A DNA stretch of 64,000 nucleotides from Brevibacterium sp. 239c (lineage in GTDB: Bacteria; Actinomycetota; Actinomycetes; Actinomycetales; Brevibacteriaceae). A program made the position numbers and the translations under genes. Below, piece after piece: positions 42,184-50,226 of the stretch (the stretch's first letter is position 1; the number at the start of each line of letters is the position of its first letter). Where the stretch lies: positions 248,001 to 312,000 of the forward strand of contig NZ_FXZH01000002.1 of assembly GCF_900169365.1 (NCBI RefSeq). The letters run 5' to 3'. The notes below the pieces were generated by a model. It saw only the letters and a program-made list of their open reading frames with translations. It was not told the DNA's origin and did no database searches.

Positions 42184-42951
42184 ATGACACAGCAACGCAC
42201 GCGACAGCAATACGACGAGATCGCCCACTATCTGCGAACAGCCATTCGCGAAGGGTATTTCCAGCCCGGCGACGAGCTGCCCTCAGAGGCGGAGCTGACC
42301 CGCAAATTCACCACCTCCCGCGGCCCCGTCCGGCAGGCCATGTCGACCCTGCGGACCGAGGGGCTGATCTCCTCCGGGAGAGGGCGTCGGACGGTCGTCC
42401 TCGACAATGTGCCCACCCAGTCCTTCGACGACATCATCTCCTTCTCCCAGTGGTGCCACAATGCTGATATCGTTCCAGGTCAGCGCACCCAGTGGGTCAC
42501 CCGCAGGCCCGCCGAGAAGTCACTGGCCGCGAGCCTGAGGATCTCAGACGGAGACCCGGTCGTCTCAGTCTTCAGGCTCCGCCTCATGGACGATGTGCCC
42601 ACCATGGTCGAGCGATTGAACTATCCACTGGAAGTCGGCCGTCATGTGCTCGCCTTCGACACCGACTCCGGCTCGATCTACCAGGAGCTCATCGACCAGG
42701 GTGTCGACATCAGCCGAACGTCGCGGACCATCGATGCGATCGGAGCCAATGAGGACGACGCCGCTCTGCTCGAGGTCCCCGTCGGCACGCCGCTGCTGCG
42801 GGTTCGACGTCGCGCATTCACGAGCACCGGCGACCTGATCGAGTCCTCGGATGACCGTTACCTCCCGTGGAAGGCCAGCTTCACGATGAACTCCACCCGC
42901 GGCAATCCCAGCTCGATGGCCCTGACATCGAGTCACCTCGGCGAGTTTTGA
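42184..42951 (+). CDS. PhnF/HutC-type GntR regulator with UTRA domain
   Basis: A 255-residue GntR regulator. The wHTH (residues 5-75) has EIAHYLRTAIREGYFQPGDE and SRGPVRQAMSTLRTEGLIS; the C-terminal UTRA ligand domain has VVSVFRLRLMDDVPTMVER and LLRVRRRAFTSTGDLIESSD. UTRA regulators sense small effectors, and PhnF-like members control phosphonate genes. The ATG at 42184 is used; a TTG at 42148 is an alternative 12 codons upstream. Divergent from the phosphonate operon, with candidate operators at 41994 and 40715. Confidence 0.85.
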   Translation: MTQQRTRQQYDEIAHYLRTAIREGYFQPGDELPSEAELTRKFTTSRGPVRQAMSTLRTEGLISSGRGRRTVVLDNVPTQSFDDIISFSQWCHNADIVPGQRTQWVTRRPAEKSLAASLRISDGDPVVSVFRLRLMDDVPTMVERLNYPLEVGRHVLAFDTDSGSIYQELIDQGVDISRTSRTIDAIGANEDDAALLEVPVGTPLLRVRRRAFTSTGDLIESSDDRYLPWKASFTMNSTRGNPSSMALTSSHLGEF

Positions 42952-43009
42952 GCTTTACCTGGCCGGAGTAGTCTGGCCAGACCGAATCATCTGCTGGAAG
43001 GAACCGATC

Positions 43010-44401
43010 ATGGTCGAGAACACAGTTGATCAGCACGAACACGTAGACCTCCTCGTCATCGGATGGGGCAAGGGCGGAAAGACTCTCGCCGGCACCATGG
43101 CCCGAGCCGGAAAGCGCGTCGCAGTCGTCGAGCAGTCCGATGCCATGATCGGCGGATCCTGCATCAACATCGCATGCATCCCCACGAAGATCCTCGTCCA
43201 CGACGCGGAGAACAAACGCGATGGCGATGACACCGACGAATATTTCGCCAAGGCCGTCGAACGCCGCGACACCCTGACCGGGGCGATGCGGAAGAAGAAC
43301 TTCTCCATGTTGAACGACCTCGACTCGGTCCTGCTGGTCTCCGGACGTGCCGAGTTCACCGGCGAACGCGAAGTCCTCGTCACCGGCGGTGAGGATACGA
43401 TGACGATCACCGCCGACACCGTCGTCGTCAACACCGGTTCGATCGCGAACATCCCACCGATCGACGGGGCGACGCTCGGCGGACGCATCTATGACTCCGA
43501 AGCCCTGCAGCACGTCTCGCCATTTCCCAAGCGCCTGGTCGTCGTCGGCGGTGGCTACATCGGACTCGAGTTCGCGTCGATGTTCACCCACTTCGGATCC
43601 CAGGTCACCGTCCTCGACCGGGGCGAACGTCCCCTGGCCAGCGAGGACGCCGATGTCGCCGAGGTGGTTGCCAAGGCCCTGGCCGATGACGGCGTCACCA
43701 TCGTCAACGAGGCCTCCGTGACTGCCGTCGCCGATGGCCCCGACAAGGCCACCGTGACGTATGAGGTCGGAGGTGAAGAGAAGACCATCGACGCTGAGGC
43801 TGTCCTCCTGGCCGTCGGTCGTGCGTCGGGAACCGAGGGCCTCAACCTGGACAAGGCAGGCATCGAAACCGACAAGCGCGGCTTCATCACCGTCGACGAG
43901 CACCTGCGCACCTCAGCCGAGGATGTGTTCGCCGCTGGCGACGTCAACGGCGGACCCATGTTCACCTACATCTCCCTCGACGACAACCGCATCCTTGCTG
44001 ATCAGCTGCTCGGCGAGGGCAAGCGCACGACCGAAGACCGGTCTGCCGTGCCGTTTACGATGTTCCTCACCCCGCCCGTGGCACGTGTGGGGCTGAGCGA
44101 GGACGCCGCCCGCGAGCAGGGCTATGACGTCATGGTCGGGGCGAAGGCGATGGCCGACATCGCGGCGGCACCGAGGGCGAAGATCGAAGGTGACCCCCGC
44201 GGCATCGTGAAGTTCGTCGTCGACGGAAAGACTGACCGCATCCTCGGCGCGGCCCTCGTCCATGTGCATTCGCAGGAGGTCATCAACACCGTGGCCCTGG
44301 CGATGCGCCACGACGTCACCGCGACTGAGCTGCGCGACACGATCTACACCCACCCCTCGGCGACGGAAGCACTCAATGAGGTGCTCGGGGTCGTGAAGTA
44401 A
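43010..44401 (+). CDS. rclA: RclA-like pyridine nucleotide-disulfide oxidoreductase
   Basis: A 463-residue flavoprotein disulfide reductase. FAD motif LLVIGWGKGGKTLAGTMARA, redox pair Cys51/Cys56 in GGSCINIACIPTKILVHDA, NAD(P) motif VVVGGGYIGLEFASMF and C-terminal dimerisation residues HPSATEALNEVL. The N-terminus closely follows E. coli RclA, a hypothiocyanous acid reductase of the reactive-chlorine response. There is no RclR or RclBC here. Expression start follows ggaagg at 42997. A cytoplasmic oxidant-defence role is likely; mercuric reductase is unlikely because the N- and C-terminal Hg-binding cysteines are absent. Confidence 0.85.
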   Translation: MVENTVDQHEHVDLLVIGWGKGGKTLAGTMARAGKRVAVVEQSDAMIGGSCINIACIPTKILVHDAENKRDGDDTDEYFAKAVERRDTLTGAMRKKNFSMLNDLDSVLLVSGRAEFTGEREVLVTGGEDTMTITADTVVVNTGSIANIPPIDGATLGGRIYDSEALQHVSPFPKRLVVVGGGYIGLEFASMFTHFGSQVTVLDRGERPLASEDADVAEVVAKALADDGVTIVNEASVTAVADGPDKATVTYEVGGEEKTIDAEAVLLAVGRASGTEGLNLDKAGIETDKRGFITVDEHLRTSAEDVFAAGDVNGGPMFTYISLDDNRILADQLLGEGKRTTEDRSAVPFTMFLTPPVARVGLSEDAAREQGYDVMVGAKAMADIAAAPRAKIEGDPRGIVKFVVDGKTDRILGAALVHVHSQEVINTVALAMRHDVTATELRDTIYTHPSATEALNEVLGVVK

Positions 44402-44418
44402 AGAGGGAAAAGCTGGGC

Positions 44419-44454
44419 CCATGGGCTCACACTGCGCGTAGTGTGAGCCCATGG
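44419..44454. terminator. 15-bp hairpin enclosing the YjbR-family start codon
   Basis: CCATGGGCTCACACT pairs with AGTGTGAGCCCATGG around a 6-base loop, just after the rclA-like stop. It looks like a terminator, but its right arm contains the ATG at 44451 and the only ribosome-like sequence before it. Confidence 0.6.
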
Positions 44455-44846
44455 CACATCCGCAGATGTTCGATCCTGACGACCCACTGCTGGAGCGGGT
44501 TCGCAGGGCCGCATTGAGTCTTCCCGATGCTCAGGAGAAGGTCTCGCATGGACGGCCCGCGTTCTTCACGAAGAAGGTCTTCGCCCATTATGGCGGCACC
44601 CGGAAGCACGTGACCGGGGAGATGGAACAGCATCCGCAGGCGGTGCTCATCCTGCCCGAACCTATGCACGCCGAGGTGCTGATGGAGCGACCTGATGCCT
44701 TCGTGCCCATGTACCTGGGTCCCGCGGGGTGGATCGGTCTGGAAGTTGCTGAACTCTCCGAAGAAGAGCTCCTTGAGCTGCTCACCGACTCCTACCGGAA
44801 CACCGCGCCTGCAAGGCTGGTCCGACAGCTGTCCACGGACGACTAG
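44451..44846 (+). CDS. MmcQ/YjbR-family protein
   Basis: A 131-residue protein of the MmcQ/YjbR fold. Characteristic residues: LPDAQEKVSHGRPAFFTKKV and PMYLGPAGWIGLEV, with the C-terminal helix ELLELLTDSYRNTAPARL. These proteins are predicted DNA-binding or stand-alone double-wing domains; no defined function is known. The start lies inside a strong hairpin, so either translation is controlled by it or a later ATG (44466) is used. Confidence 0.8.
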   Translation: MAHPQMFDPDDPLLERVRRAALSLPDAQEKVSHGRPAFFTKKVFAHYGGTRKHVTGEMEQHPQAVLILPEPMHAEVLMERPDAFVPMYLGPAGWIGLEVAELSEEELLELLTDSYRNTAPARLVRQLSTDD

Positions 44847-44944
44847 GGGCTCCTGACGCAGGATCTTCTTTTGCGAAGTCAACACCGGGGCTTCTGCATG
44901 CTACTGAATGTGACAGGGCAGAAAGTTGGGGTAATTGAACCCGA

Positions 44945-46137
44945 TTAGGACTCACGAAACCACGCCGCATTGGTCAGAAACTCTGTGACATCGTCTATCG
45001 AGGAGTCGGCGAAAGAAGCGCGTGGCGAGTGATTTGTTTCACTTGCTTTTTCTTCCGGCTCTGCTCCGATGAGGGCAAATGTACCTGGAACTTCGGCCAG
45101 GACATGAGCAAAGTCTTCCGATGCGGAAAGCGGTTCGACGAGCTCACGGGCTCGGTCCGGTCCGAAGACTGATTGGATGACTGTCCGAGAGTAGATGGCC
45201 TCTCTCTCATCGTTTACTGTGACCGGATAATCAGGCATGACTTCGATTTCCGCTTTCAGGCCATAGGCCTCGGCAGTCGAATGAGCGAGTTGCTGAACTG
45301 CTTCGAGCAGGCGGTGCTTCACCTCGGGCGAAAAGCTCCGTAACGAGATACGCATTTCTGCAGTTTCGGGAATTATCACTGAACTGTTGCCTGCTTGAAG
45401 AGATCCAAGGGTTGCTACAACTGGTTCAAAAGGTCCGAATTTTCTTGCAACGATGGTGTTGAGGCCCAGTCCGATTTCACAAGCCACAGGTACTGGGTCA
45501 AGGGTTTGATGTGGGAGGGAACCATGGCCCCAATACCTCGGATGACTATTCTCACTTCGTCGCAACCAGCCATGACCGTGCCAGGTCGAATGTACCAGGT
45601 TCGGGGTTCCAGCGTTCCTGAGAACACATGCACGCCAAAAGCCGCTGAAATCGGCCGCCCTGCGCTCCTAAGTACACCATCTTCGATCATCCATTTCGCG
45701 CCCACATATTCTTCTTCGGCAGGCTGAAACATGAAGACGACGTCACATTTCAGTTCTCTCCGGTTCGCATGAAGTAGATGAGCTGCGCCGACTAGGCCTG
45801 CAGTGTGAACGTCATGTCCACAAGCGTGCATCAATCCTTGAATTCGAGATGCATACCCAATTTCGACCTTTTCTTCTACAGGCAAAGCGTCCATGTCAGC
45901 TCTCAATAATATGACTGGCGCGTCAGGATTCGAACGGGGGGACCGCAGAACCGCAACAATTGAAGACTGGCGAGTGCCCGTAGATACTTCAAGCGATTCG
46001 AGCCCGTTGATCGACTTGAGAACGCTTGCTTGGGTTGCGGGGAGGTCGGTGCCAATTTCGGGATTCTGGTGAATTTCATGTCGAAGTTCACGAGTGATCT
46101 TTTGTACTTCCGGGGTCACACGTAGCGGGTCAGTCAA
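44945..46137 (-). pseudogene. M20-family amidohydrolase/peptidase with a frameshift
   Basis: Two overlapping frames together make one M20D-type hydrolase of about 397 residues. The N-terminal part (46137 to about 45525) has RHEIHQNPEIG, LLRADMDALPVEE, MHACGHDVHTAGLVG and FMFQPAEEEYVGAKWMI; the C-terminal part (about 45525 to 44945) resumes at HGSLPHQTLDPVPVACEI and ends FAHVLAEVPGTFALIG. The break is near 45525, where the expected GAHGSLPH is read as GAMVPSH; loss of one C in gcc(c)atggt explains it. All metal ligands are intact. Probably a recent inactivation or an assembly error. It stands beside a secondary transporter in a stretch of lower GC. Confidence 0.85.
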
Positions 46138-46236
46138 TTCGGCTCCTTTGGTTTTAGCCCGGTGCTGGTTTTCATCTCAGCGGGATCAATTGAGCAGATA
46201 GGTTCTATTGGGGTCTGTCCGATTTGACTCGTCAGT

Positions 46237-47460
46237 TCACAGAGTGCTCATTAGTACGGAGGCAACTACAACCGATCCCGTCGTCACGGTGGTGAAGCCG
46301 CCAATCAATAAGGGTGGGAAGATGTGGTTGAGAAGAGCTTGCCGCTCTGTTTTATTGCAGGTGACAGCTTCGGAAACTTCCTTGCAGATGATGAAATCTC
46401 CTGGGAAGCCGAAAAGTGCAGTCAGAGCGACCGGTGTGGCCAAATTTCGATCCAGCCGAAGTAGCTTGGCGGTAGCGGAGCCGCCAATCATGATGCCAAT
46501 CGGGCCAAGGACCAAGATCACGAGAGTCGGCAGCAAAGCTTGAAGCAAATTTTGCGGGGTAACAGTGCCGACGGCAACGATGACCACCAGCGTCACAGTC
46601 GTAGTCGCAAAACCGAAGCTTCCTGCCTTATCGAGCGAACGCGCGGGAAGTATCCGGAAAGCTCTGAGCGCGAAGCCTATAACGAGGCACCACAGCGTGT
46701 AGCTGATGCCTGTAGTTTCCCCAATCCATGTGGCTGCCAGCGTTCCGGCCACCAAAATCGCGAGTATCACCGCGGGTGAGTACATTTGGTTTGGGAAAAG
46801 TGGCGATGGCCCGTCATCCTCCACGTCTGGTTCAGTTGGGGGCGAACTAAGAGGAGTCGGCGCAGAACCGCCAGAGCTGGTGGTTGCGCCCGCCAGTGCG
46901 GTGACATGTGCTGATTGGCTTCTAGATTGGGCGATCCATTTGATGGCGTATCGACGGAGAAATAGCATCGCGATTGGTAGGCCGATCAACTGTTGCAGCG
47001 CGAGGATCAGCGCGGGGATTGGCACCAAGTTTTCCAATCCGATTTCGGTCAGTTTGTTGGTGGATATCAAAGTGGCAATGAATCCTCCGGCTACAGGGCC
47101 AGCTCCAGCTACCGAAGCATGATAGCCAATGATGAAAGAACCAACTCCGACTACCAGCAGCACCGCCCCGAGCATGCCGGAAAGTGCGACAAGCACGTAC
47201 TTGTACTGAACCTTAAGGGTTGATAGCGGCATCATCGTTCCAAGATGCATGATCAACAGTCCCGTCAGGAGATTTCCGACAGCAACTAGCGTGTGCTGGT
47301 CAACGGAATCTTGGCTGAAAACCCCACACCAAACTGCCGCTAGGTACAAGCCCATGCTTATCAGTAGAGAGGGAACGCGGGCGCGTGTAATAGTTGCGAG
47401 GACTTCTCCGACTGCCATGCAGGCGAGTAGGCCGAGGGCGACAACGAGCGGTTCGTACAT
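46237..47460 (-). CDS. Multi-pass secondary transporter, GltS-like
   Basis: A 407-residue membrane protein with about 10-11 hydrophobic segments and a hydrophilic central loop (about residues 190-225, Ser/Pro/Glu/Asp rich). Symmetric halves each carry a Gly-rich segment (VGNLLTGLLIMHLGTMMPLS and ALFGFPGDFIICKEVSEAV). This resembles glutamate:sodium symporters and related carboxylate carriers, but I cannot place the exact family. Position beside the M20 hydrolase suggests uptake of an acyl-amino acid or small peptide. GC content is visibly lower than in flanking operons. Confidence 0.65.
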   Translation of the reverse strand: MYEPLVVALGLLACMAVGEVLATITRARVPSLLISMGLYLAAVWCGVFSQDSVDQHTLVAVGNLLTGLLIMHLGTMMPLSTLKVQYKYVLVALSGMLGAVLLVVGVGSFIIGYHASVAGAGPVAGGFIATLISTNKLTEIGLENLVPIPALILALQQLIGLPIAMLFLRRYAIKWIAQSRSQSAHVTALAGATTSSGGSAPTPLSSPPTEPDVEDDGPSPLFPNQMYSPAVILAILVAGTLAATWIGETTGISYTLWCLVIGFALRAFRILPARSLDKAGSFGFATTTVTLVVIVAVGTVTPQNLLQALLPTLVILVLGPIGIMIGGSATAKLLRLDRNLATPVALTALFGFPGDFIICKEVSEAVTCNKTERQALLNHIFPPLLIGGFTTVTTGSVVVASVLMSTL

Positions 47461-47938
47461 GGCACTCCTTCGTGTTGGTACGTGGTCGGGCCCAATCCTG
47501 TGGGAAGTGATGCTCTGTTCTCAAACGCAATTCTCATCCGCTGGGAACGATCTGTTGCCTCCGAGGTTTTCGGCGTCTTCCCCAGGCGGAGCGCGGTGGC
47601 TCCTCGGGGTTGATGCCGTGGCGTTCTTATGTGTTTCAGCTCCCCGTAAACGCAAATTCGTAGCGACTATCTATTGAACTGAGTGAATGCGAGCGCAATG
47701 AAATCGAGGCGATAGCGCACCACATGGCGACCGGGCCCGCCATGTGGTGCCTGCCTCTGTGTTCGCAAAACTCATTGAGCTATTCGTCCTTGGCTGAGGT
47801 CGTGGCAGCAAAGCGTTCACCCTCCCGATGGCCAGGGCGGGTATGGAGTTCGTCTATGTAGGACGAGGTCGGTCTGCAGATATGATCACTTTGGCGGTTA
47901 GCGCCGTACCTGAACGCCCCAATTGACTCGAGGTCCCG
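47461..47938. promoter_or_regulatory. Divergent intergenic region
   Basis: These 478 bases separate the minus-strand transporter and the plus-strand IclR gene. No gene is convincing. CACCACATGGCG-accgggcc-CGCCATGTGGTG (about 47719-47750) is a perfect 12-bp-stem hairpin and may be a terminator or operator; AT-rich stretches near 47670-47700 could hold promoters. Confidence 0.4.
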
Positions 47939-48727
47939 ATGGCAGAGCTGCCAGATCCAAGCAAGAGAATTCGCCCAGCAAATCGTTCTAGCTTTGATCC
48001 CGACACGGCGGGACGCGACACCGCACTGGAACGCGGACTGCGGATTCTTTCGGCCGTTGCAGAAACAGGTGAGACCAACGCGAAAAGCCTCGCTGCAACT
48101 CTCAGCCTTCCACTGTCGACGACCTATCGATACCTCAAGACACTGCGCGAATTCGACCTCGTCGAAGAATTTGGAGGACGATACTTACCCAGCGCCCGCT
48201 TGAGCTCATGGTCGGGTGCCGCGACAACCCGATCGTATTTGCTTGACGTCGGCAACAAGTTCCTCCGCGAATTGAGCGAACGCAGCGGCAGAACTTCAGT
48301 CCTGGCAGTGAGAGAAGGGCGCAGAGCAGTGTGTCTGAGGCAAGTTGCCCCCGACGAAGACGCGGAAATTGCCTTTCGCACCTACGAGGTCCTTCCTCTG
48401 GACAGCGGTGCCGGACAACGAGTATTGCTTGCTCACGCTCCCACACAGATTATCGCTGAGGTTGTCGACGGATCTCACCATTCAGAGGAAGCTCTTTTAG
48501 CCTCGCTTCGTCGGATCTGCACCGATGGGTTCGCCTACTCTCAATCCGAAATGGGCACCGGCGCGAACGCCCTTTCATATCCGGTTACCGTCCGTGGTGA
48601 AGTCCTGTGCTCCCTGACGCTGGCAGGACGCTCCGAACGCTTCGGCAATGTGACGGCAGCATCGCTCAAACCGGTCCTTCTCGAGGCAGTCGAAGCGTTA
48701 AGGGCCGAGCTACTTGAGGTGTGCTGA
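47939..48727 (+). CDS. IclR-family regulator
   Basis: A 262-residue IclR regulator. The wHTH is at about 25-85 (ALERGLRILSAVAETGETNA, LSTTYRYLKTLREFDLVEEF) and the effector domain follows (SGRTSVLAVREGRRAVCLRQ, LPLDSGAGQRVLLAHAP, YPVTVRGEVLCSLTLAG). It is divergent from the transporter/M20 pair and 156 bases upstream of the P450 gene in the same direction, so it may control either or both. The start follows no strong ribosome site; ATG 47939 matches the family start. Confidence 0.86.
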   Translation: MAELPDPSKRIRPANRSSFDPDTAGRDTALERGLRILSAVAETGETNAKSLAATLSLPLSTTYRYLKTLREFDLVEEFGGRYLPSARLSSWSGAATTRSYLLDVGNKFLRELSERSGRTSVLAVREGRRAVCLRQVAPDEDAEIAFRTYEVLPLDSGAGQRVLLAHAPTQIIAEVVDGSHHSEEALLASLRRICTDGFAYSQSEMGTGANALSYPVTVRGEVLCSLTLAGRSERFGNVTAASLKPVLLEAVEALRAELLEVC

Positions 48728-48883
48728 CCTCCGAGTCCGGATTCCCACCACGTGAGAATTCGATTCGCCGGAAGATGTCCGACTTCCTAATCTGAAGGGA
48801 AGAAGACCGTACAACCCTGTGCCGCGACGTCGGGCGACAGGGCCCGGTTCGGTTCGCTGGAGAACGAGCAATGGAGGTCATCC

Positions 48884-50149
48884 ATGGTGAACACATCGAC
48901 GGAATCAACTTCAACAGAGTCCACTGCAGTGGACACTCGAAGCAATGAGATTCGGATTTCAGATATCCCCGTCCTCAATGAAGACCCCTATTCGCTGGAA
49001 AACCTCGCCGACCCCTATCCGTTCATGAGCCGCTTGCGAGCACGAGGTCCCGCCGCCTGGTTGAGTGAATATGAGGTGCCTGCTTTCGGCCGGGATTCCG
49101 AAGTGCGCGAAATTCTTGAAGATCATCGCACATTTATTTCCGGGGCAGGAGTTGGCAGCGTCAACATCCATCACAACCCGCCCCTTCGCAAACCCGGAAT
49201 CCTTGAAGTCGATCCGCCCCTGCACACTCGAATGCGGATGGCGATGGACGGTGTCATCACGCCGCGAAAACTGCGGCCGAGGCGGAAGGACTTCTCCACT
49301 TACGCGAAGACCGCCATCGACGAGATCCTGTCAACCGAGAATGGTGAATTCGACGCCGCCCGTCTGGCTGAGCAATACGTGCTGCGTGTCTTCGGCGATG
49401 CGGTCGGCATTCCCCGTGAGGGCAGAGCAGAGAACCTCCTAGTCCAGGGAGCGGCGAACTTCGCCACCTTCGGACCCCAGAATGAGGTCGCCAAGAGGTG
49501 GATCGCCGAGGCTGAAGGAACCTATGACTGGGTGCTGGCGAACTGTGCCCGCGAGGTCCTCGACCCCTCCGGCATGGGAGCTCAGCTGTGGGAATTCGCC
49601 GACTCTGGAGAGATCTCCCCCGAAGAGGCCACACTGCTGGTCAGGGCGCTTCTGTCGGCCGGTTTGGACACGACCATCTATGCGATCACGAATACGCTGA
49701 ATACTCTGGCTCGTCACCCCGACCAATATGCGAAGATCCATGCTGATCCGCGACGAATGCGCTTCGCCATCGACGAGTCTTTTCGGCTCGAAAGTCCCTT
49801 CTATGCTTTTTACCGCACCACGTCGAGAGACACGGTGCTCTCCGGTGTCGAAATACCTGCCGAGACAAAGGTTCTCGTGTTTCCCGGTAGCGCAAACAGG
49901 GACGAGACCAAATGGGGAGATGACGCCGACGTCTACCGGTACGACCGAGACTCGAGCGGACACCTGACCTTCGGCATGGGGATCCACCAGTGCGTGGGCC
50001 AGCCAATCTCACGTATGGAGATGGAAGCCTTTCTTTCCGCATTCGTTACCCGTATTGCGAGTCTCGAGCAAACAGGGCCCACCGAACGGCTTATCCATAC
50101 GACGTTGCAGAGCTATGCGACGGTGCCGCTAAAGGCACATGCGGCCTGA
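48884..50149 (+). CDS. Cytochrome P450 (CYP199-like bacterial class)
   Basis: A 421-residue soluble P450 monooxygenase. The heme ligand is Cys370 in FGMGIHQCVGQPISRME; the ExxR pair is in ESFRL-type ESPFYAFYRTT context; the I-helix has LLSAGLDTTIYAI. The N-terminal half (DPYPFMSRLRARGP, ILEVDPPLHTRMR) resembles enzymes acting on para-substituted benzoates and cinnamates (CYP199 type), a recall-based comparison. Residues 1-22 are Ser/Thr-rich and dispensable. A ribosome site (tggaggtcatcc) fixes the start. It lies 77 bases before an MIO ammonia-lyase gene, and a reductase gene follows, so electrons probably come from that reductase. Confidence 0.88.
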   Translation: MVNTSTESTSTESTAVDTRSNEIRISDIPVLNEDPYSLENLADPYPFMSRLRARGPAAWLSEYEVPAFGRDSEVREILEDHRTFISGAGVGSVNIHHNPPLRKPGILEVDPPLHTRMRMAMDGVITPRKLRPRRKDFSTYAKTAIDEILSTENGEFDAARLAEQYVLRVFGDAVGIPREGRAENLLVQGAANFATFGPQNEVAKRWIAEAEGTYDWVLANCAREVLDPSGMGAQLWEFADSGEISPEEATLLVRALLSAGLDTTIYAITNTLNTLARHPDQYAKIHADPRRMRFAIDESFRLESPFYAFYRTTSRDTVLSGVEIPAETKVLVFPGSANRDETKWGDDADVYRYDRDSSGHLTFGMGIHQCVGQPISRMEMEAFLSAFVTRIASLEQTGPTERLIHTTLQSYATVPLKAHAA

Positions 50150-50226
50150 ACCGCGACCGGCGCACTGAGACCCCAGCGATCAAAACCCAACGTTCACGCA
50201 CCCAGCACCCGAAACAGACCACCCCT

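Noticed and set aside
43010..44401. Mercuric reductase
   Set aside because: No N-terminal heavy-metal domain and no C-terminal cysteine pair; the redox motif and N-terminus match RclA better.
49990..50226. Upstream extension of the ammonia-lyase frame overlapping the P450 gene
   Set aside because: It is out-of-frame P450 coding sequence; homology starts after 50227.
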